A model generated the notes under the pieces. The model was not told the DNA's origin. It was given only the letters and a program-made list of their open reading frames with translations, and did not search any database. The position numbers and the translations under genes are program-made. Shown in pieces: positions 56,714-64,000 of a DNA stretch of 64,000 nt (the first letter of the stretch is position 1; every line of letters starts with the position of its first letter). The stretch is from assembly GCA_026421245.1 (NCBI GenBank), contig JAPKDJ010000004.1, positions 1 through 64,000 of the forward strand, given 5' to 3'. This DNA is from Akkermansiaceae bacterium. Its GTDB lineage: Bacteria; Verrucomicrobiota; Verrucomicrobiia; Verrucomicrobiales; Akkermansiaceae.

Positions 56714-56729
56714 TCAAACGAATGTTTGA
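56714..56729. promoter_or_regulatory. Candidate TetR operator 2
   Basis: The perfect-armed palindrome TCAAACGAATGTTTGA is centred 33 bp (about three helical turns) from operator 1. It also lies ~32 bp before the GTG start of the divergent DNA methyltransferase, so that gene may be co-regulated. Confidence 0.65.
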
Positions 56730-56760
56730 ACTTTTTTTCATTCTCACTCAAATCTCTGTT

Positions 56761-57588
56761 GTGATCGACTTCCTCTTATCGGACTGCCTTGCCGGAATGC
56801 AAGCGATGCCTGCCGAATCCGTCGATCTCGTTGTCACCTCACCGCCCTACAACATAGGGATCAATTATGGCGCCTACGATGACACCTCGGATCGCTCCAC
56901 ATTCATCACCTGGTGCCAGCAATGGGCCGCCGAAGTCCGTCGTGTCATGAAAGATGAAGCCTCCTTTTTCCTCAATGTCGGAGCCGCACCCGCCGACCCC
57001 CTTCTCCCCCACCAGATCATTCTCGCTCTCACCCAAAAAGGTCCGGAATTCGTGCTTCAGAACACCTTCCACTGGATCAAATCCATCTCGGTCGAAACAA
57101 AAAAGAGAGAAACCATCTCCGCCGGCCATTTTAAACCGATCCAGTCCAAACGCTTCGTGAACGACTGCCACGAATACCTTTTCCACCTCACCAAATCCGG
57201 AAATGTCCCGCTCCAACGACGCGCCGCCGGAGTCGAATACGCCGACAAATCAAACATCGCCCGCTGGGGCCACACCGGAGGCGAGGACAAACGCTGCCGA
57301 GGAAACAATTGGTTCATCCCATACGAGACCATCCAGTCACGCGACAAGGAACGCCCCCATCCCGCCACTTTTCCTGTTGCCCTTGTGGAGCAATGCATCC
57401 GCATTCATGGCATCAAGGAAACAAACCACCTCCTCGATCCCTTCTCCGGCATCGGCACCTCCGCCCTCGCTGCGCAAAGAATGAAAGTGCCCCGCTATAC
57501 CGGTTTCGAAATCGACAAAAACTACCTCGCCACCGCCCGGGAACGACTCGCCATTGACGAGGAGGAAAGTTCCCAGCAACCTCTTTGA
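56761..57588 (+). CDS. Solitary DNA methyltransferase (N4-cytosine/N6-adenine type)
   Basis: The protein has 275 aa from the GTG at 56761. The resulting start VIDFLLSDCLAGMQAMPAES matches the usual beginning of this family. An ATG at 56722 would start inside operator 2 with a hydrophobic, atypical leader. The catalytic motif IV is TSPPYNIG at ~26-33. The SAM-binding motif I lies C-terminal, LLDPFSGIGTSALAA (~226-240). The order IV...I marks a beta-class amino-methyltransferase. No restriction endonuclease gene adjoins, so it is an orphan. The next gene starts 4 bp after its stop. The target sequence cannot be predicted. Confidence 0.88.
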   Translation: MIDFLLSDCLAGMQAMPAESVDLVVTSPPYNIGINYGAYDDTSDRSTFITWCQQWAAEVRRVMKDEASFFLNVGAAPADPLLPHQIILALTQKGPEFVLQNTFHWIKSISVETKKRETISAGHFKPIQSKRFVNDCHEYLFHLTKSGNVPLQRRAAGVEYADKSNIARWGHTGGEDKRCRGNNWFIPYETIQSRDKERPHPATFPVALVEQCIRIHGIKETNHLLDPFSGIGTSALAAQRMKVPRYTGFEIDKNYLATARERLAIDEEESSQQPL

Positions 57589-57592
57589 GCCG

Positions 57593-58366
57593 ATGCCTGA
57601 TCCGAGTCCAGAACCCGTCGCCGAATTCACCAAGGTCGAATCCATCTTTGTCCGTCATCGTAATTGCCTGATGGTCCGTGCCGATTTCACTCCGATCTAC
57701 ACTGACTACTACCTTCATCTCATGGATGTCGGAGAGCGTCATCCGGAAAACCGCGACACCATCCTCAAAGACCTTCTCGCGGTCCTCACCCTCCACCTCA
57801 CCGCAAGGCCATGGGCGGAGACCATTGCCTGGACCGCCAACCTTCGTGCTCCCCGGGTTAATTTCTTTGCCACCGGATCGTCCGTTCACGAAAACATCGT
57901 CGGCAGACTCTTCACTGAAGATGTTCGCGAACCCGACCGCAACTTCCTCTACTCACAAACCACAATCCCGAACAAAGAAGCCCGCACCTCCACCATCGAG
58001 GTCAAGACAGCCGACCCCATTAAATGGATTCAGCACTTTTACGAACAATCCGAGCAACGCCCTGGCCGGGCCTTCCGCCTTCCAGATGACAACTACGTCC
58101 TCATCTCAGCCCAACCTGACTTCGACAAAGACTGGTTCGATAGCCTCACTCCCGAACTCGTAGGTGAAATTGTCGACACCGAAGAAACAAAAACGCTCGA
58201 AACCCGGAAATTCAAGTTCCATTGCGGTTGCTCCCTGGAAAGAATCCTCCCCACTCTCAGTGCCTGGAAGGACAAACCCGCCGAACTTTTCGGCGATGAC
58301 GCAACCCTCTCCCTCCAATGCCCCCGTTGCGCCAAAAAATACCTAATCACGCGCGAGGACATTTAG
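57593..58366 (+). CDS. Hsp33-like redox-regulated chaperone
   Basis: The protein has 257 aa from the ATG at 57593, 4 bp after the methyltransferase stop. The C-terminus has the Hsp33 zinc/redox switch: Cys-x-Cys in FKFHCGCSLERILPTLSAW and Cys-x2-Cys in LQCPRCAKKYLI. The central segment VNFFATGSSVHENIVGRLFT and the remainder fit the Hsp33 N-terminal fold only loosely, so this is a diverged member. Hsp33 holds unfolded proteins under oxidative stress. Two-gene coupling to a DNA methyltransferase is unusual and probably incidental. Confidence 0.75.
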   Translation: MPDPSPEPVAEFTKVESIFVRHRNCLMVRADFTPIYTDYYLHLMDVGERHPENRDTILKDLLAVLTLHLTARPWAETIAWTANLRAPRVNFFATGSSVHENIVGRLFTEDVREPDRNFLYSQTTIPNKEARTSTIEVKTADPIKWIQHFYEQSEQRPGRAFRLPDDNYVLISAQPDFDKDWFDSLTPELVGEIVDTEETKTLETRKFKFHCGCSLERILPTLSAWKDKPAELFGDDATLSLQCPRCAKKYLITREDI

Positions 58367-58507
58367 GCCCCATTCCTATCGATAAAGCGTAATTCTATCG
58401 AAACTTCGCCAATCAGCCACTACCATAAGCCGATGTCGTTGAAAAATCCTTGACCAAAACGTTTTCGTCACGAAGAAACACCTCCCCGCAGGCCCGTCCT
58501 GCTGGAC

Positions 58508-58513
58508 TATAAT
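58508..58513 (+). promoter_or_regulatory. Candidate -10 box for the sigma factor gene
   Basis: A perfect TATAAT lies 43 bp before the ATG of the sigma gene. No good -35 hexamer is found 16-18 bp upstream; a TTGACC at ~58450 is too far. The match is to the sigma70 consensus, and assignment of a transcription start is tentative. Confidence 0.45.
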
Positions 58514-58556
58514 AGGTGAGCTGTGCTCTCAGGACCTCATTTCCCCACTTCCCATC

Positions 58557-60407
58557 ATGGCAAAAAAGAAAACCTCCGCTAAGAAAGCAGCTAAAAAGGC
58601 CCCCGCCAAAAAGGCTACAAAGAAAGCTCCAGCCAAAAAAGCGGCGAAAAAGGCTGCAAAGAAAGCTCCAGCCAAAAAAACGGCAAAAAAGGCTGCAAAG
58701 AAAGTCACGAAGAAGGACTCGGTAAAAAAAGCAGCTCCAAAAAAGTCCGCTGCCAAAAAAGCACCTAAAAAAGAAGCGGCGCCAACTCCCGAAACTAAGT
58801 CTGGGAAAAAACCAAAGAACCGCATCGATACTCCTGAAATTCAGGAAAAGATCCGTGAGCTAATCAAACTTGCGAAAGAGCAGGAATACCTCACCTATGA
58901 TGACATCCACGAGATTCTCCCGAACAATCTCGTCGAGGAACAGGACATCACCGCCATTCTGGAACGCCTCCGCCAGATGGAGTTCGACATCATCGACGCA
59001 TCCGAGGTCGATCGTTACAAGGACAAGAAGAAGGGAGACCTCGATTCTGAAGAGGAGACTAAAGACCAGAAGCTCGATATCCTCGATGACCCCGTTCGCA
59101 TGTATCTCAAGCAAATGGGTCAGGTTCCCCTCCTTACCCGTGAGCAGGAAGTGGAGATCTCCAAGCGCATTGAAGACGCTGAAATTGAAGTCCAAAAATA
59201 CCTTCACCTCTTCGGCTTTACCACCATTGGCTACCTAGCCCTCGCTGACAAACTCATGCGAGGTAAGGAGCGTTTCGACCGCGTCATCCTGGACAAGAAG
59301 ATCGAAAGCCGCGAGCGCTACATGAAAGCCCTTCCCAAGCTTTGCGATCAAGTCCGCGCCATCCACGAGGAAACCACCGGAATCATCAAAAAGCTCTCCG
59401 CCAAGGCACCCCGCGGAAAGAAGAAGCTCGAAACCACTCTCTCCAAAAACCTTCAGTCCATCGCGCGACTTTACAGCCGTTACTACTTCAAGCAAAAAGT
59501 CATTGAAGACTTCTGCGACGTCGTTGCCGAGTATCAGGAGAAGATCTGGAAATACTCCCGTAAAAAAGGAGCCGAGGCTGAGACCGCGATCAAGGAACTC
59601 ACTCTCGAGTCCTGGCACAATGTGGAGCAGTTCGAAGCGACCAACCACGAACTCCGCCTCTGGATGAGCAAGGCTCTCAAGGCCAAGACCGAGATGGTTG
59701 AAGCCAACCTCCGCCTCGTCATCTCGATTGCCAAGAAATACACCAACCGTGGGCTCTCTTTCCTCGACCTCATTCAAGAAGGAAACATGGGCCTCATGAA
59801 GGCGGTCGAAAAATTCGAATACCGTCGCGGATACAAGTTCTCGACTTACGCCACTTGGTGGATTCGTCAGGCCATCACTCGCTCCATCGCCGATCAGGCC
59901 CGGACCATCCGAATTCCGGTTCACATGATCGAAACAATCAACAAGCTCATGCGCGTGCAAAAACAGCTTGTTCAGGAATACGGTCGCGAACCGACTCCCG
60001 ATGAGATCGCAGAGGAAATCCACCTTCCCGTGGAACGGGTTCGTGCCGTCCTCAAAATGGCTCAGCAACCGATTTCACTTCAAGCCCCAGTCGGTGATTC
60101 GGACGATACCTCCTTCGGTGACTTCATCGAGGATAAGTCGGCCGAAAACCCCATGGAAGAAGCTGGCTTTGCCATGCTCAAGGACAAGATTATTGAAGTC
60201 CTCGACACCCTCACCGAGCGTGAGCGCGAAGTTCTCGAGCAGCGATTCGGTCTTAAAGACGGATATTCCCGCACCCTCGAGGAAGTCGGCCGGCAATTCC
60301 AGGTGACCCGCGAGCGGATTCGTCAGATCGAGGCGAAAGCGCTTCGCAAGATGCGCCACCCGACCCGAATCCGAAAGTTGGAAGGCTTCATCGAACTTCC
60401 CATGTAA
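58557..60407 (+). CDS. rpoD: Primary sigma factor RpoD with Lys/Ala-rich histone-H1-like N-terminal tail
   Basis: The vegetative sigma factor has 616 aa. Residues ~1-90 are a low-complexity Lys/Ala/Pro tail with repeated [11 protein letters not shown] units, resembling histone H1 or chlamydial Hc-type tails. Region 1.1 follows ([20 protein letters not shown], ~94-160), then 1.2 ([17 protein letters not shown]). Region 2 has [20 protein letters not shown] and [20 protein letters not shown]. Region 3 includes [13 protein letters not shown], and region 4 has [20 protein letters not shown]. The core is normal in length, so the tail is an addition. A terminator follows the stop. The tail is encoded by A-rich runs prone to slippage. 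Confidence 0.95.
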   Translation: MAKKKTSAKKAAKKAPAKKATKKAPAKKAAKKAAKKAPAKKTAKKAAKKVTKKDSVKKAAPKKSAAKKAPKKEAAPTPETKSGKKPKNRIDTPEIQEKIRELIKLAKEQEYLTYDDIHEILPNNLVEEQDITAILERLRQMEFDIIDASEVDRYKDKKKGDLDSEEETKDQKLDILDDPVRMYLKQMGQVPLLTREQEVEISKRIEDAEIEVQKYLHLFGFTTIGYLALADKLMRGKERFDRVILDKKIESRERYMKALPKLCDQVRAIHEETTGIIKKLSAKAPRGKKKLETTLSKNLQSIARLYSRYYFKQKVIEDFCDVVAEYQEKIWKYSRKKGAEAETAIKELTLESWHNVEQFEATNHELRLWMSKALKAKTEMVEANLRLVISIAKKYTNRGLSFLDLIQEGNMGLMKAVEKFEYRRGYKFSTYATWWIRQAITRSIADQARTIRIPVHMIETINKLMRVQKQLVQEYGREPTPDEIAEEIHLPVERVRAVLKMAQQPISLQAPVGDSDDTSFGDFIEDKSAENPMEEAGFAMLKDKIIEVLDTLTEREREVLEQRFGLKDGYSRTLEEVGRQFQVTRERIRQIEAKALRKMRHPTRIRKLEGFIELPM

Positions 60408-60415
60408 TTTCAAAG

Positions 60416-60445
60416 CCCGCTGATCGACAAATCCGCGGGTTTTTT
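60416..60445 (+). terminator. Intrinsic terminator after rpoD
   Basis: CCCGC and GCGGG pair across a 14-nt loop, followed directly by TTTTTT, ~9 bp after the stop codon. The stem is short but GC-rich. Confidence 0.75.
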
Positions 60446-60466
60446 GTAGAATCTAGTTACTCCACC

Positions 60467-60853
60467 ATGCAGTCCAATCAATTCGAGCACGCTGTTGCCT
60501 CAATCCTCGAAAAAGAAAACCGCTTCCAACCGGGGGCTTACTTTCTAGCACGAGAAGCCCTCGACTTCACCGTCGATCGCCTTTCGCGTGAAACCAATGG
60601 CGAAAAGCGCCACGTCAGCGGGCGGGAGCTCCTGCAGGGATTCCGCGACTACGTGATCCAGGAATACGGCCCCATGGGCGCCACCCTCCTTGATGACTGG
60701 GGCATTACCAAATGCCGGCACGTTGGCGAGATCGTCTTCCTCTTCATTGAAAACGGCGTCTTTGGAAGACAAGACTCAGACTCGCTCAACGACTTCGAAG
60801 AGTTCTTCACCTTCGAGGAAGCTTTCACCACTCCTTTTCTCGTCCAAGCATAG
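60467..60853 (+). CDS. Minf_1886-like conserved protein
   Basis: This 128-aa protein has conserved blocks FEHAVASILEKENRFQPGAY, FTVDRLSRETNGEKRHVSGR, LLQGFRDYVIQEYGPMGAT and VGEIVFLFIENGVFGRQDSD. These match a small uncharacterised family seen mainly in PVC bacteria (named after a Methylacidiphilum locus). It is cytoplasmic by composition, with no signal or membrane segment. It sits immediately downstream of rpoD, across a terminator. The function is unknown. Confidence 0.8.
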   Translation: MQSNQFEHAVASILEKENRFQPGAYFLAREALDFTVDRLSRETNGEKRHVSGRELLQGFRDYVIQEYGPMGATLLDDWGITKCRHVGEIVFLFIENGVFGRQDSDSLNDFEEFFTFEEAFTTPFLVQA

Positions 60854-60866
60854 CTTAAAAGGAACT

Positions 60867-61160
60867 CTAGTTCTTCCAGTATCGCAGCATCTCCGGCAAC
60901 TTCGCCCCCGCTGCCTTGGAAGCATGAAAGCACTTCCCGTAATGGAGGTGGAAATCATACCCCGCATACTTCAGCTCCGCCGCCATCTGCTTGTTCGCCA
61001 GTGGCCAGTTTCCAAACTTGTTATCGAGGTCATTTTCACCCTCGAGTAACTACGTCCGTATCGGCTTCTTTTCAGTCTTGCGAACCATCGGCGGATAATT
61101 ATGACCGCCACGAAGGTCGACGAAGGTCCCGGCACCGATTAGACTTCCCAAGTCCCCGCC
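60867..61160 (-). pseudogene. Remnant of an esterase (enterochelin-esterase/Fes-like) gene
   Basis: One minus-strand frame encodes the C-terminal ~95 residues of a PVC esterase: FVDLRGGHNYPPMVRKTEKK, an in-frame TAG at 61050-61052, then LLEGENDLDNKFGNWPLANK and AAELKYAGYDFHLHYG. The end is MLRYWKN at 60867. The blocks RGGHNYPP and ENDLDN...NWPLANKQMA are characteristic of this alpha/beta-hydrolase family. The start and the nucleophile region are gone, and the internal stop confirms loss. It shares its right end with the region upstream of the UbiA start. Confidence 0.75.
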
Positions 61161-61183
61161 CCCTTGCTCTCTTCCGTGGACAA

Positions 61184-62101
61184 ATGACCCGCCAAAAAGC
61201 CATCGACCTTCTCGCCATGAGCCGGTTTGCCAACCTGCCTACCGTCTGGTCAAACGGACTTCTGGGGATTCTCGTAGGATGGTATCTTTTTCAGGACCAA
61301 GCCCACCTCTGTCCCATCTGCTTAAGCCTCATTGCTCTCGCCCTCTCCTGTCTCTACCTTGGCGGGTGCTTCTTCAACGACTGGTACGATCTCGATTTTG
61401 ATCAGAAGACCCGGCCTGACCGGCCCATCCCCTCTGGTCGCTGGCCCCACCAAACCATCCTTCTCCTCTCCGTCGTCTTCATGGGCGGTGGTCTGCTCCT
61501 CAGCACCTTCGTTAGCCCTCCTGCCGGACTCTTCGCCGCCGGCATCATCATCTGCATCCTCGCCTACACCAAGTGGCACAAGATCCACCCCGCCAGCTTC
61601 TTCTTCATGGCAGGAGCCCGAGCTCTCATCTACCCGACCGCGGCCTTTTCCCTCCTCTCATGGGAACAATTCGTATCCATCGACGTCCAAAAACTCCCCC
61701 TCTTCGGCCTCCTTGCCCTTGGACTCGGCGCTTACATCCTCGGAATCTCCCTCACCGCCCGAGCCGAAACATCCAAGGATCCCGTCAGCGACTCTCAAAA
61801 AACTCTCCCGATTCTCTTCCTTTGCGCCCCCATCCTCTTTTTCTCCGGGCTGCTTCTGCTCACCCATGGTGGAATGGCCCTTCCGCCTCTCGTTCTCTTC
61901 ATTGTAGTCCTTGCCTTGATCGTGCGACTCCTCCGTGCCAATCACGACGTGGGAGCCTTCGTTTCCCGCACTCTCGCCGCCATCCCATTGGTAGACTACC
62001 TTTTCGTCTTCGTCCTCGCCCCACATTTCATCTTCTGGATCATCTGCCCGCTCCTCGCCCTGGCTGCTCTTGGCCTTCAAAAAATTGCCCCCGCCACATA
62101 G
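61184..62101 (+). CDS. UbiA-family prenyltransferase
   Basis: The protein has 305 aa from the ATG at 61184; the longer frame reads through the esterase remnant. It has eight or nine hydrophobic helices. The first Asp-rich motif is CFFNDWYDLDFDQKTRPDRP followed by IPSG, the hallmark of UbiA enzymes that join a polyprenyl chain to an acceptor. The second Asp-rich loop is degenerate (TARAETSKDPVSD). The acceptor could be a quinone ring or another lipid. No ubi or men gene is nearby. The stop is 9 bp before tsaD. Confidence 0.85.
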   Translation: MTRQKAIDLLAMSRFANLPTVWSNGLLGILVGWYLFQDQAHLCPICLSLIALALSCLYLGGCFFNDWYDLDFDQKTRPDRPIPSGRWPHQTILLLSVVFMGGGLLLSTFVSPPAGLFAAGIIICILAYTKWHKIHPASFFFMAGARALIYPTAAFSLLSWEQFVSIDVQKLPLFGLLALGLGAYILGISLTARAETSKDPVSDSQKTLPILFLCAPILFFSGLLLLTHGGMALPPLVLFIVVLALIVRLLRANHDVGAFVSRTLAAIPLVDYLFVFVLAPHFIFWIICPLLALAALGLQKIAPAT

Positions 62102-62110
62102 AAAAAAGAG

Positions 62111-63130
62111 ATGATCCTCGCCATCGAATCTTCCTGTGACGAAACCGCAGTTGCCCTCATCCGGAGAAACGGCAAAAAGCCCGAACTCCTCACTTCACTC
62201 ATTTCATCGCAAATCGACATCCACCGCGAATACGGCGGAGTTGTTCCCGAGGTCGCGTGTCGTAATCACGCCCAGCGTATCCGGCCCCTCGTGCAACAAG
62301 CTGTCGACGACACCGGCCTCGCCTTGGATGACATCACCGCTTTCGCCGCCACCCGCGGCCCCGGCCTCGCCTCCTCCCTACTCGTCGGCCTCGCCTACGC
62401 CAAAGGACTCGCCGCCGCCGCCAACAAACCCTTCTTCGGAATCAACCACATGGAAGGGCATCTTCTCTCTCCCTTCCTGGAGACTGGCCACATCCCGCCC
62501 CACCTCGGTCTCATCGTCTCCGGCGGCCACACTCTCCTCATCGATGTCCAAGCCTACGGGCAATACCGCCTCATCGGTCGCACTATCGACGACGCCGCCG
62601 GCGAAGCCTTCGACAAAGTCGGCCGTATGCTCCAACTTCCCTACCCGGGCGGACCAGAAATTGAAAAGCACGCCCGCGGGGGCGACCCGAAAGCGTATGC
62701 CTTCCCCCGCGCGGTTCTCAAAGACGCTCCCTTCAACTTCTCCTTCTCCGGACTCAAAACAGCTGTCCTCTATCAGCTCCAAAAAATCGACGATCCCCAA
62801 GCTCACCTCGCTGATATTTGCGCCTCCTTTCAAGCCGCCGTCATCGATGCCCTCGTCAAAAAAACCATCCGCGCCGCCAAAGAATATGGCCACTCCCTCA
62901 TCACTCTTTCCGGAGGAGTCGCCTGCAATCGCACCCTTCAAGAATCCCTCACCACTTCCGCCGAAAACGCCGGCATAAAAGTCCAACTCACTCCCCCCGC
63001 CCTCACCACCGACAACGCAGGAATGATCGCCTTCGCCGCCCTCCTCGCCGCTGAAAACCGCACCGCCGACGATCTCAACATTGGGATTAACCCCAACCTC
63101 TCCCTCGCCTCGCAGATGAAAAACCCGTAG
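62111..63130 (+). CDS. tsaD: tRNA N6-adenosine threonylcarbamoyltransferase
   Basis: TsaD (339 aa) transfers the threonylcarbamoyl group to A37 of ANN-decoding tRNAs. The N-terminal ILAIESSCDETAVALI, the metal-binding HxxxH in INHMEGHLLSPF and ATRGPGLASSLLVGLAYAKG are canonical. LIVSGGHTLLIDV, YPGGPEIEKHARGG and SLITLSGGVACNRTLQES follow. The length is normal. It lies in the same direction as the UbiA gene, 9 bp downstream. Confidence 0.96.
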   Translation: MILAIESSCDETAVALIRRNGKKPELLTSLISSQIDIHREYGGVVPEVACRNHAQRIRPLVQQAVDDTGLALDDITAFAATRGPGLASSLLVGLAYAKGLAAAANKPFFGINHMEGHLLSPFLETGHIPPHLGLIVSGGHTLLIDVQAYGQYRLIGRTIDDAAGEAFDKVGRMLQLPYPGGPEIEKHARGGDPKAYAFPRAVLKDAPFNFSFSGLKTAVLYQLQKIDDPQAHLADICASFQAAVIDALVKKTIRAAKEYGHSLITLSGGVACNRTLQESLTTSAENAGIKVQLTPPALTTDNAGMIAFAALLAAENRTADDLNIGINPNLSLASQMKNP

Positions 63131-63510
63131 CCGAAAGCTTCCAATGATCACCCCAAAGATAATCGGCCAGTTCCTCCTCGGAAATCGCGGCGCCAGCGAA
63201 AAGGTCGCCGAGAGAGGGCAGCCTCCTCGTTCTCGGGTCTCCTCTTCGACATCAACTTCCAGCCAAACTCTATGTCTGTCGAAGAACTCCGCTCGGGTCA
63301 CATGAATCTCCTCACCAAAATTCACGACGAAGAATTCACCCGGAAATATATCCGACTCCCTGGTAAGGACAAGAAGCCGGGGACGCTCACGCCGGTCGGA
63401 AACAGTTTCATCAAAACCGATGACTTCGGCATTCGATATATCATTTCTCTTCAGCTCCTATCCCAATGGGCAAATCTATCTGAAACAAAAAGGCAGGTAG
63501 CTCTTTCAAT
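63131..63510 (+). pseudogene. Possible protein fragment between tsaD and the M15 gene
   Basis: No intact gene is clear. A plus-strand frame open from ~63205 to 63514 reads LLFDINFQPNSMSVEELRSG then HMNLLTKIHDEEFTRKY. It continues into an ordinary-looking but unrecognised tail. The MSVEELRSG...LLTKI pattern faintly recalls the C-terminal part of B12-binding radical SAM proteins (DUF4070), suggesting a fragment. This is a guess from a short segment. Confidence 0.25.
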
Positions 63511-63981
63511 CTAGCGAGGCCAGGCCGCGTGAATATGCGCCGAGTGGCCACGGTCTTCTGGTCCAAAAGTCTCAGTCGCTCCTAATTCGCGACAACGGGC
63601 CATGAACTTCCGCCAGTAGGGATTCCCGTATCCAACTTTTACGCCGTTGATGTAATCAACGTCGAAGGCCAGTCCGGCATAGTGGAGGGACGACCGGCTG
63701 TGGGAACCCCCGGCCATGGAAGTCACCCGAAAGGTGTACCCTTGTTTGACCAGCACCCACATGGCGCGCAGCATCCGGCGGTCAAGGTTAACATACCCCC
63801 CGGGAGCAGTCCCGTAGGAACTTCTTTTGGAGACGAGACCCGCCGCCGCTTGCTTGATATTGTCATGGGCGGAAGCCCCGTCGTATCGACCACTTACCTG
63901 ACGCGGCAACCAGCTGATCCGAGAACAATTCTTTAGCCAAACAGCAACATACACGGAAGAACGCCTCATCGGATATTCCAA
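63511..63981 (-). CDS. Peptidase M15-like (D-Ala-D-Ala carboxypeptidase/endolysin type)
   Basis: This zinc peptidase has 152-156 aa (ATG at 63981, or 63969 giving MRRSSVYVAVWL). The M15/VanY signature is in SHSRSSLHYAGLAFDVDYIN: HxxGxAxD supplies a His and Asp ligand. The last His is in GHSAHIHAAWPR at the C-terminus. No clear signal peptide or cell-wall anchor is seen. The small single-domain size is like phage endolysins as well as bacterial LD- or DD-peptidases. It should cleave peptidoglycan peptide bonds. The gene may be phage-derived, but no other phage gene is adjacent within the window. Confidence 0.8.
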   Translation of the reverse strand: MEYPMRRSSVYVAVWLKNCSRISWLPRQVSGRYDGASAHDNIKQAAAGLVSKRSSYGTAPGGYVNLDRRMLRAMWVLVKQGYTFRVTSMAGGSHSRSSLHYAGLAFDVDYINGVKVGYGNPYWRKFMARCRELGATETFGPEDRGHSAHIHAAWPR

Positions 63982-64000
63982 GAAGAAACCTCCGCAACTC

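Noticed and set aside
56650-56760. Upstream starts of the DNA methyltransferase
   Set aside because: They fall in or before the operator region and yield an atypical hydrophobic leader; the GTG at 56761 gives the family-typical start.
62378-63325. 315-aa minus-strand ORF opposite tsaD
   Set aside because: Two thirds is the antisense of tsaD; the remaining 5' part has no recognisable domain.

Overview
The window reads as a chromosome segment of a Verrucomicrobiota-type (PVC superphylum) bacterium. The case rests on several protein types seen together: PVC-type heme-binding CxxCH propeller proteins with HEAT repeats, a DUF1080/SGNH fusion, secreted sugar-isomerase-like TIM barrels with Tat-like leaders, a Minf_1886-like protein, and a secreted NHL-propeller protein with a verrucomicrobial-style C-terminus. 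Codon use is GC-rich and favours C-ending codons. This produces very long antisense shadow ORFs, and clear Shine-Dalgarno sequences are scarce.

Layout. 1-42 is the 3' end of a tRNA-Ser, followed by a short minus-strand HTH ORF. 693-6918 (minus) is gltBD, encoding NADPH glutamate synthase. 7569-19277 (minus) is an accessory block of secreted redox and carbohydrate proteins. It holds a heme/HEAT protein translationally coupled to a DUF1080+SGNH protein, two TIM-barrel epimerase-like proteins, a beta-propeller coupled to a five-heme cytochrome, and a frameshifted DJ-1/PfpI gene. Copies of a ~40-bp dispersed repeat lie in its borders. 19628-36367 (plus) is mostly core: a methyltransferase, DUF4870, glycerate kinase, fabD, tRNA-Asp, an S10 peptidase, prfA-prmC-murA, a second and orphan glutamate synthase large subunit, then apt-pgi. 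A tRNA-Gln lies on the minus strand in this stretch.

36972-39030 holds an NHL protein and a decayed Nramp transporter. 39040-47234 (minus) is one long probable operon: ptsN-like, argS, proB, M42 peptidase, a Wzz-like membrane protein, a secreted unknown and a MoxR ATPase. 47334-56675 (minus) is the most distinctive locus. It runs tetR, tolC-like, periplasmic adaptor, RND pump, type III polyketide synthase and a four-domain FKBP isomerase, and ends in a strong terminator. Two palindromes 33 bp apart sit upstream of tetR, in the divergent gap shared with a solitary DNA methyltransferase gene.

56761-63130 (plus) carries that methyltransferase, an Hsp33-like chaperone, the primary sigma factor with a Lys/Ala-rich histone-H1-like N-terminal tail, a Minf_1886-like protein, a UbiA prenyltransferase and tsaD. 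A truncated esterase remnant lies on the minus strand between the last few genes. The right end has an M15 peptidase on the minus strand.

How the parts fit: most of the window is housekeeping (nitrogen assimilation, translation and release, cell wall, fatty acid and nucleotide metabolism). Two parts stand out as accessory: the secreted heme/sugar block, and the TetR-controlled efflux plus type III PKS locus. The latter looks like a unit for making and exporting a small polyketide or alkylpyrone/resorcinol-type lipid. That function is inferred from gene content only. At least three decayed genes (DJ-1, Nramp, esterase) indicate active gene loss in the intergenic spaces.
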